Positions 18,597-24,649 of a stretch of DNA of 24,649 nt are shown in pieces. This DNA comes from Dissophora ornata. Taxonomy: Eukaryota; Mortierellomycota; Mortierellomycetes; Mortierellales; Mortierellaceae. The stretch's first letter is position 1. Each line of letters starts with the position of its first letter. The stretch covers positions 1 to 24,649 of the forward strand of contig MU617066.1 of the NCBI GenBank assembly GCA_025201705.1, written 5' to 3'. Under the pieces are notes generated by a model. It saw only the letters and a list, made by a program, of their open reading frames with translations. It did no database searches and was not told the origin of the DNA. Made by a program: the position numbers and the translations under genes.

Positions 18597-20210
18597 ATGC
18601 GGCCCCGACTACGCTCAAAGTCCATCATCACAAGTATGGCCACCCGCACCCTTCCCCTCTTCAGTCTCCTGCTGTTGCTCGCCTCGTTCAGCGCGCTGCC
18701 AATGCTGGCAAAGGGAGATATTCAGTGCACACAATACGGATCAGACACGTTCAGAGTGAATTCGACAATCAAGTTTCTCTGGAACGACACAGGCACGGTA
18801 CCAATCGATACCTTCAAGCTGGACCTGTACTGTTTTGAGAACCAGAGGTTGATGCAGACACTTGCGACGCTGAACGCGACGAGTTCGGTCTCGCCACAGA
18901 CCTGGGTTGTTGATAGCACGATCATGACTACATTGGCAGAGTGTCCTTTGAACGTAAGTTGAACAAAAAGAAAGTGTCAATTTTTACAAACTCGGGGGTT
19001 GTGAAGCGACACCCCCCAATGGGAGAAGATTGTCAGGAACCGATAAAAAATGGGGACCCTCAGGGAATATTATACGCTCATTTCCCACCAATTGGGCCGA
19101 CAAAAAGAAACAGCAACAAGCCTGGCAACAGACACTGGGTGGAAGACGCGGCGTGGGGGCTGCTTATAAAAGCCTTATTTGGCAATTGGAGGTCGTACGT
19201 CGTCCGCCCCCCCTTTGACAATTCGCTCACATGCACTGCCTCATTTTCTTTTCTTTTCTCTAAAATAGCAATATCAAGGAGCCTTCGACTGGACCTACAC
19301 AGATCCCAATACGGGCGTACTGACAAGCGGCTCATCCTTTTGTAAGACGATGCTTCTGGTTGGAACAGGGGTGACCCCCGCTCCAGGTACGGTGACAGAT
19401 CCCTCAGATGCATTCCCAACAGACGACCCTACATCGGGACCGATCGAGATCTCGAACCGGACCAAGAGCATCGTCATTGGAGTCGGCTGTGCGGTCGGTG
19501 CGTTGGTTTTGGCAGGATTCGTGGGATTTTATTTCATTCGGTACAAGAATACTCGCGCAGAACAAGATCTGGCCAGCAGCAAGTTGAGAGAGCCCTTACA
19601 GTCGCCTAACGGATACGATGGCAGCAACGACGATGGCGGTCATGGTGCAGGCTTTGCAGCTACTGCAGCAGGAGCAGGAGTTTTGGGGTTGGGGCCATCA
19701 GGGAGGTACAATGAACTGCCGAGTGTGGCGACAAGTGTTGCGGGAGGATACTCGCCCGTGGCGACAAGACCTGGTACTGACTTGGGTGAGATGGTCGAGA
19801 TGAACGGTCTTGCTGCCCCTTCTGCCTTGACTCGAGACTCGTACTCTTCCAACTCGAGACCACAGAGCTATGGGTCTGGATCCGGAACTCAGTCACCAAC
19901 ACCGGTCTCTGCCAATCATTCTAGGAACCTGGCCCAACAACAGCAACAACGGCTTTCATCGCCGGGCTCGTTTACGACTGACAGGCCGCCTTCTCTGTTA
20001 ACAAGTCCATTCGTACCCCCGCCAGATGACCGACTAGGAAGAATGCGTTTCGCCGACCAGGACCAAGAACCGCAACAGCAGCAAAAGATACTTGAGAATG
20101 AGAGGCTACAGTACGAGCAGCAGCTACAGCATCAACAACAGCAGCAGCAAGCGCATTTGCAACAGCAGCAGCAGCAACAACAACAATTGAACTATGGAAG
20201 CTATTACTAG
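18597..20210 (+). CDS. Single-pass membrane protein with glutamine-rich cytoplasmic tail
   Basis: Exons are 18597-18953 and 19269-20210 (GT-AG intron of 315 nt, phase 0), giving 432 aa. A signal peptide is clear: a basic start, LPLFSLLLLLASFSALP, and probable cleavage before GDIQC near residue 40. A second Met at 18636 (MATRTLPLF) gives a more classical signal and could be the true start. The ectodomain (about 41-185) has four cysteines (QC, YC, EC, FC) and four N-glycosylation sequons (NST, NDT, NAT, NRT); its spacing resembles the Ig-like N-terminal domain of Kre9/Knh1-type cell-surface proteins, which is only a suggestion. A transmembrane helix lies at about 186-209 (IVIGVGCAVGALVLAGF), followed by basic YFIRYKNTR. 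The tail is Gly/Ser-rich, then dominated by glutamine with short poly-Q runs, ending LNYGSYY. A function in cell-wall sensing or organisation is inference from topology; the family is not named. Confidence 0.85.
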
Positions 20211-20273
20211 AGGAACACAACTGTGTGAGTGAGCGCGAGGCCGGGGAGGTGGAAGTGTATTTATCTCGTTCAT

Positions 20274-20279
20274 AATAAA
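20274..20279 (+). terminator. Poly(A) signal of the membrane protein gene
   Basis: AATAAA about 65 nt after the TAG stop at 20208-20210. Confidence 0.6.
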
Positions 20280-20341
20280 GATATGCGTTCAATATGATTC
20301 TTTTTATTTCTTTGCACATGCGCTATTTCTATTTTTTGACA

Positions 20342-20342
<1 letters not shown>

Positions 20343-20379
<37 letters not shown>

Positions 20380-20402
20380 TTTTTTTTTTTTTTTTTTTTT
20401 TT
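20343..20402. repeat. Poly(T) tract between convergent genes
   Basis: About 60 nt of T with a single GC interruption near 20377. On the minus strand it is a poly(A) run starting 22 nt behind the importin-5 stop codon. Confidence 0.9.
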
Positions 20403-20424
20403 CTAAAATGTGTTGTTGTTTTTT

Positions 20425-23400
20425 TTACAGGTAGTTCAAGTCCTGAAGAGTCTTTCTCTTCTCGGGCGAGATGCTGTTCCAGATCGTCGAGGTCATGTTC
20501 GAGTCCATGGATCCAAGAGCGGCCTTGAGCGTGTGCACCATGCGGGTAGCAATTGGTTCTGGGATAACGCCAGCGACAAGAGCCTCAACCATCACCGTCA
20601 CCAAGTGAGGCATGTTGATGTTGTTCAGTCCGAGAACCGATGGGTGTTGACTGCGAGAAAAGAAGAGAAACAGGAGACACGTTAATAATAATGATAAAAT
20701 AAATGAAAAAAAACATACGAAAAAAAGGGGACACTTACGCGTCAATGAGGTCCAAGAGGTAGGTATATGTCGTAGGCGCCTCGTCCTCATCGTTCAACAG
20801 GGGCAAGGCCTGAACCCACGACGGCAACACTGTGTTCACGTCAAACTTGCTGTTGTTGAACTTGCAGATCTTTGTCACTGCCGAGATCGCATTCTCAGTC
20901 ACATAAATGTTCTCAATCTCTCTTGACTGGGGTGCATTGATCACCTGGAACAATGGTGTCAAGGCAGCACTGCACACCTCTGCATAGTCGGGTCCACCAA
21001 ACTGTCCGCACAATCCAACACCGTAGCATGCAGCCTGACGGACATCTCCAGCACTGTCCGTCAGAGCCTCCAGCAACTTGGGCAAGTAAGGAACCATGAC
21101 TGGCCACGAGTTGGGGCCAGTGAACTCGATCAGGTCGTCCAGAACACAGATCGCCCACTGACGCGACGCAGAGTTGGTATCAGCCAAGAATGTAGTAATC
21201 ACAGGCTCCAACGACTTGAACATGGGCAAGTAGGCAGTTCCGTGCGCCTTCATAATGCTGTGGATCGTGCGCGACATCTCTCCCAGAACAGCCTCCTCAT
21301 TGATCTCCTCCTCCTGGATTTCCTCCTCATCCTCAGCCTCAAACTCAGAGCTGGCACGGGCCTCCTCACGGTGCTTCAGGCGGGCATAGAACTCCTTGAG
21401 CTGAGCCTCCGATGCGCGCGTGAACTCCTCCAGCAACTGAGGGCTCAGGCTAGGCCCGTTCATAAAGTCCAAGGACTCGTAAAACGAAACATAGAGCTGG
21501 AGCAGGAAGCCGGGGTCGGCCTCCGTCGTCATGACCTCCAAGATCTTGGAGCAAATGCCGTGCCACAGGTTGAGCACATACTCATCACCGAGCTCGGCCT
21601 GCTTGGCGCAAGAAATCAGCTGGGGAAGAGTGGCGGCAGCGGCGTGGCGGACACCATCGTGGAAGTAAAACTTGAGGAGAGGCAGGACAATGTCGCGAAC
21701 CTTCTCGATGTAAGGACGGAAGCCAGGTCCGAGCTCACGGGCATAGCAGATCAACATCTCCACAGCTGTGCACTTCTCCTCCAGCACCGTCGTCTTGATT
21801 CCGATCTGCTGACCATCAACGCCAACAAACTCCCATCCGTCCTCAGCAGAGTACTTGGACTCAATGTCATCCTCTGGGTCCAAGACAGCAAAGTCGGGCT
21901 TGAGCTGAGCACTGGTCAACAGAGGAGGCATCACAATGTCCAAGTAGGGGACAAAGTCGCGTCCCAAAACCTTGCAGACACGAGCCCAGGCTGCCAACAG
22001 GTACGAGACCTGAGGATCATCAGCCTCTGTAACGCTAGTCTGAGACTGCACCAAGAGCTGGATGAACTCTTGAGCATGGGGCGCAAAGACCTCCTTGCCG
22101 ACGGCCAGAGCAATCAAACTAGCACACTCCATAGCCTTTCCGCGCAACAGTCTGTACTCTTTGTTGGTAGCCTGACGAAGGACGTTGATCAAGAGAGGCA
22201 TGATGCTGCTGTAGTATTTGACAAAGCGATCCTCAGCGCTGTCGGCAACGGTGGCGATCGTCGTGATGGCCTGCTCCTGGACGTAGGTCGTGCCAGTGTT
22301 CAGCAGAGACAGGAGACGCTCAAAGATGGCATCCAAGTAAGGCTCCAGGGTGCCCTTCTCCACGGCCTCGCAAAAGTTGACCAACGCAGCGGCGGCATGA
22401 GCACGCACACGAGGGAAGGGAGCATCATCCATGACAGGGATCAAGTTGGTCAAGACGACAGCATGGTGGTTCTTCTGCATGGGTCCAGCGAAATCCGTCG
22501 ACATTTGACCGATAGCATTGCAGGCAGCGTAACGCACACGGGGGTGGGGATCGCGCAAGAAGGGGAGGACCATGTTGATGATCTTTCCGAGCTCGGCCTC
22601 CATAATACGAACGCAGCCCTCACCAATAGCCGAAACGGCAAACAGAGCGGCATGACGGGCCTTCCAGCTCTCGTTGCTGAGCATCTGAGGAATGTAGACA
22701 AACGAGACAGGCAGCATGGCCTTGCCTCCCAAGGCACGGGCCAGGCGGTCCATGGCATGTTCTCCGATGACATAGTTCTCATCATTGTCGCCCTCGTCCA
22801 AATCGTCAGTCGTGTACCACTCCTCGTCCTCGTCCAGCTCAGTCATCATCTCCAACGCGACAGGGACAATCGTGGTGGTATAGTCTGGCACTTTGCGGAC
22901 CATGCCGGGGGCGCACTCGGCAAGGGTCAACAACAGCTCCAGGGCCGACTGTCTGGTGCGATCTTCGAGCTCCTTCTTCTTCACGATCTCAATCATGAAA
23001 GGAAGGACATCAACGATGACGTGACGGAAGAGGCGGGGGGAGTGCTCAGCCAACTCGATCATAACGACCAAGCCCTCAATCAAGGACTCCTCGTCTCCAG
23101 CAACGACAAGGGCGTTCAAAACCTCGAGCAATTGAGGCATGAGCGAGGCCATTGAGTTGCGGGTGGCGTTGTTGGTATCCAGCATGAAGGACACAGCCGC
23201 CTTTGCGGCAGCTAAGCGGACCTATGGGGACGACCACAGATAAAAAACGAAGGGTGAGCCACCACCGTTCTAATCCTGCATCATGATTCCTAAAATGCTG
23301 TTCTTATGTGGCTTTCTGAATAGTTCCGATGCTTACATGGAGGTTCTCATCGCGCAAGCTGTTGGCAAAGACAGACTTGAGGATATCCACATGCTGTCCA

Positions 23401-24264
23401 GAAATCAAGTTGGGGACTGTGGTAAAGATGCGGAAAGCAGACTCGCGATGTTCGGGGGAAGGAGACTTTGTGCACTCGAACAGGGCGGGCAAGAGCTCAG
23501 GCCAGGCTTCTATGTATCAGAGCCATCGCGTACAGACAGATGAATTGATGGTTCAGGATTAGCAAAGCCACGACGGACACTTTTTTTTTTTTTTTTGAGT
23601 ACACAACGCAACGTACGCTCTTTCACGGTGGAAGCACGGGCCATCTCGGCAATGGTGTCGCAGACCTTGTTACGGACAGACTTGTTGGGTTCTTGAGAAA
23701 GACCAGCCAGGAAGTGGGTTCTCATGGCCTGTCTGGTAGACTCCTGCGTCACGTCCCAGAGAGTGGCCTCCTCGGCTTCTGGGTCCTGATTGGGGATTCC
23801 CTTGAAAGCAACACGACGGGTCAAGACTGCGGCAAAGGAGCGGAGCTGAACGTTACAGAAGGCAGTGTCCGTTGCAGGAGGCGGTGGTTGCGGTTGGATT
23901 CATAGCGGCGTTTGTTTTCCGGTTGTTGCACAAAACAAAAGCGAATGAGGGCAGGTTCATGGCCGAGACACATGTTGAAAGGACAAGAAAGATGTCTTGA
24001 TCAGTAATCCTGCGGAAATCAAACGAGGCAAATGGGTGAAATCAAGGCCAGGCAGGCTCGACGGGAGGAGTAAAGGCTTACATCAGGCTCGTCGCTGTTG
24101 CGGGAAAGGTAGGCAAATCCAGAGAGGAGGGCATCGGGGCTCTTGACCATCCACTCGTTGTTAAGCTGCTCCTCGGCGGCAGAGCGGACGGCATTGTCGT
24201 TGGAGACGAGGTTTGCCAAGACCTGCACGAGCTGCTGCAGGACATCTTGAGGTACGTTCGACAT
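20425..24264 (-). CDS. Importin-5 / karyopherin Kap121 (Pse1) nuclear import receptor
   Basis: An importin-beta family receptor that binds cargo in the cytoplasm and releases it in the nucleus on RanGTP binding. Minus-strand exons are 24264-24082, 23845-23617, 23509-23337, 23221-20739 and 20650-20425, with all phases joining, giving 1097 aa, the length usual for importin-5 (about 1090-1100). The whole protein is HEAT repeats. Family-specific blocks seen: AEEQLNNEW near the N-terminus, RSFAAVLTRR, the acidic loop followed by WYTTDDLDEGD, the HPRVRYAACNAIGQMSTDFA repeat, DGWEFVGVDGQQIGIKTTVL, LLKFYFHDGVRHAA, RQAACYGVGLCGQFGG, and a C-terminus with HPSVLGLNNINMPHLV. These follow importin-5/Kap121 rather than Kap123/importin-4. 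The start at 24264 gives the usual short lead into the first HEAT repeat. All conserved regions are intact; the large exon 4 carries most of the protein. Confidence 0.95.
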
Positions 24265-24649
24265 GATAGATTATGTGTAAAATGCGAACAGAAAAGTATG
24301 AGGAGGAAAATCAGTGGGCGTGGATATGCGAGCAAGAAAGGGGGGGGTTGTGCAGCCGTGTTTCCTGTGATTAAATTACAAAAAAGAAAGAAAAGAATGC
24401 TAATGAACTAAAGAACAAAGAGTGTAGAGGTGCAACAAAACGTGAATGAAGGGGGTGGGGATGTGGGGATGCAAAACGGGGTGATTAGAAAGGGGGAGGA
24501 GGAGGAGTGGTGGCAAAGAAGAAGAAAAAGAGAAAAAGAGAAGGAAGCGAAACCGCCACGCCGGCCAAAGTCTTTCTGGCGTGGCAGTGGCTACTGCGAG
24601 CTACACAGACTACGCGCCCAAACACAGGGGGGAACACAGGTTTTTTTTT
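24265..24649. other. Upstream region of importin-5
   Basis: Leader and promoter side of the minus-strand importin-5 gene. Purine-rich (many gga/aag runs) on the plus strand, hence pyrimidine-rich on the coding strand. No TATA box and no further gene is seen up to the window edge. Confidence 0.5.

Noticed and set aside
21242..23155. A 637-codon open frame on the plus strand opposite importin-5
   Set aside because: It lies entirely within the large importin-5 exon, and its composition mirrors the codon use of the real gene on the other strand. It has no domain, leader or introns of its own.
20425..24264. Importin-5 as a retrogene because of the adjacent poly(A)
   Set aside because: It has four introns with matching phases and a normal-length intact protein.
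1..24649. CRISPR array, rRNA operon or intact transposon with terminal repeats
   Set aside because: No regularly spaced repeats, no rRNA-like blocks, and no transposase, integrase or reverse transcriptase motifs or terminal inverted repeats could be seen by eye on either strand.

Overview
The window is nuclear DNA of a filamentous fungus. Genes have many short GT-AG introns of about 60-120 nt, TATA boxes, AATAAA-type 3' signals, long CT/GA microsatellites and glutamine-rich proteins. Together with a GT21 ceramide glucosyltransferase this fits an early-diverging fungus, probably Mucoromycota/Mortierellales. That placement is inference; no rRNA or marker gene is present.

The window has two halves. 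Bases 1 to about 8,100 are accessory-like and hold almost no intact gene: a possible 3' end of an upstream gene at the left edge, one small possible gene (982-1170) with its own TATA box and poly(A) signal, and a series of broken coding remnants. These are a minus-strand decayed frame (1867-2744), an acidic C-terminal frame cut by one TGA (3172-3618), an orphan exon of the translation factor MCTS1/Tma20 (3953-4069, minus), an unidentified exon-like block (4527-4838, minus) and a nearly full-length pseudogene of SNAPC4/SNAP190, the Myb subunit of the snRNA-activating complex (4895 to about 7932, plus). The SNAPC4 copy keeps its exon borders but has nonsense codons at conserved positions and a frameshift. 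Every inferred nonsense change is explained by a C-to-T or G-to-A transition.

From about 8,700 to 24,264 lies an ordinary, well-preserved core segment: ERG25 C-4 methylsterol oxidase (plus, start codon split by an intron), ceramide glucosyltransferase (minus, with a long C-terminal extension), a WDR53-like WD40 protein (minus), a single-pass membrane protein with a glutamine-rich tail (plus) and importin-5/Kap121 (minus). ERG25 and the ceramide glucosyltransferase are convergent neighbours acting in sterol and glycosphingolipid synthesis; I see no sign that they are co-regulated. The other genes show no shared pathway.

No CRISPR array, rRNA, convincing tRNA or intact transposon was found. 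The main points of interest are the pseudogene cluster with its one-directional mutation pattern, the AT|G split start codon, strand-consistent CT tracts upstream of genes, and a genome-encoded poly(A) run directly behind the importin-5 stop codon.
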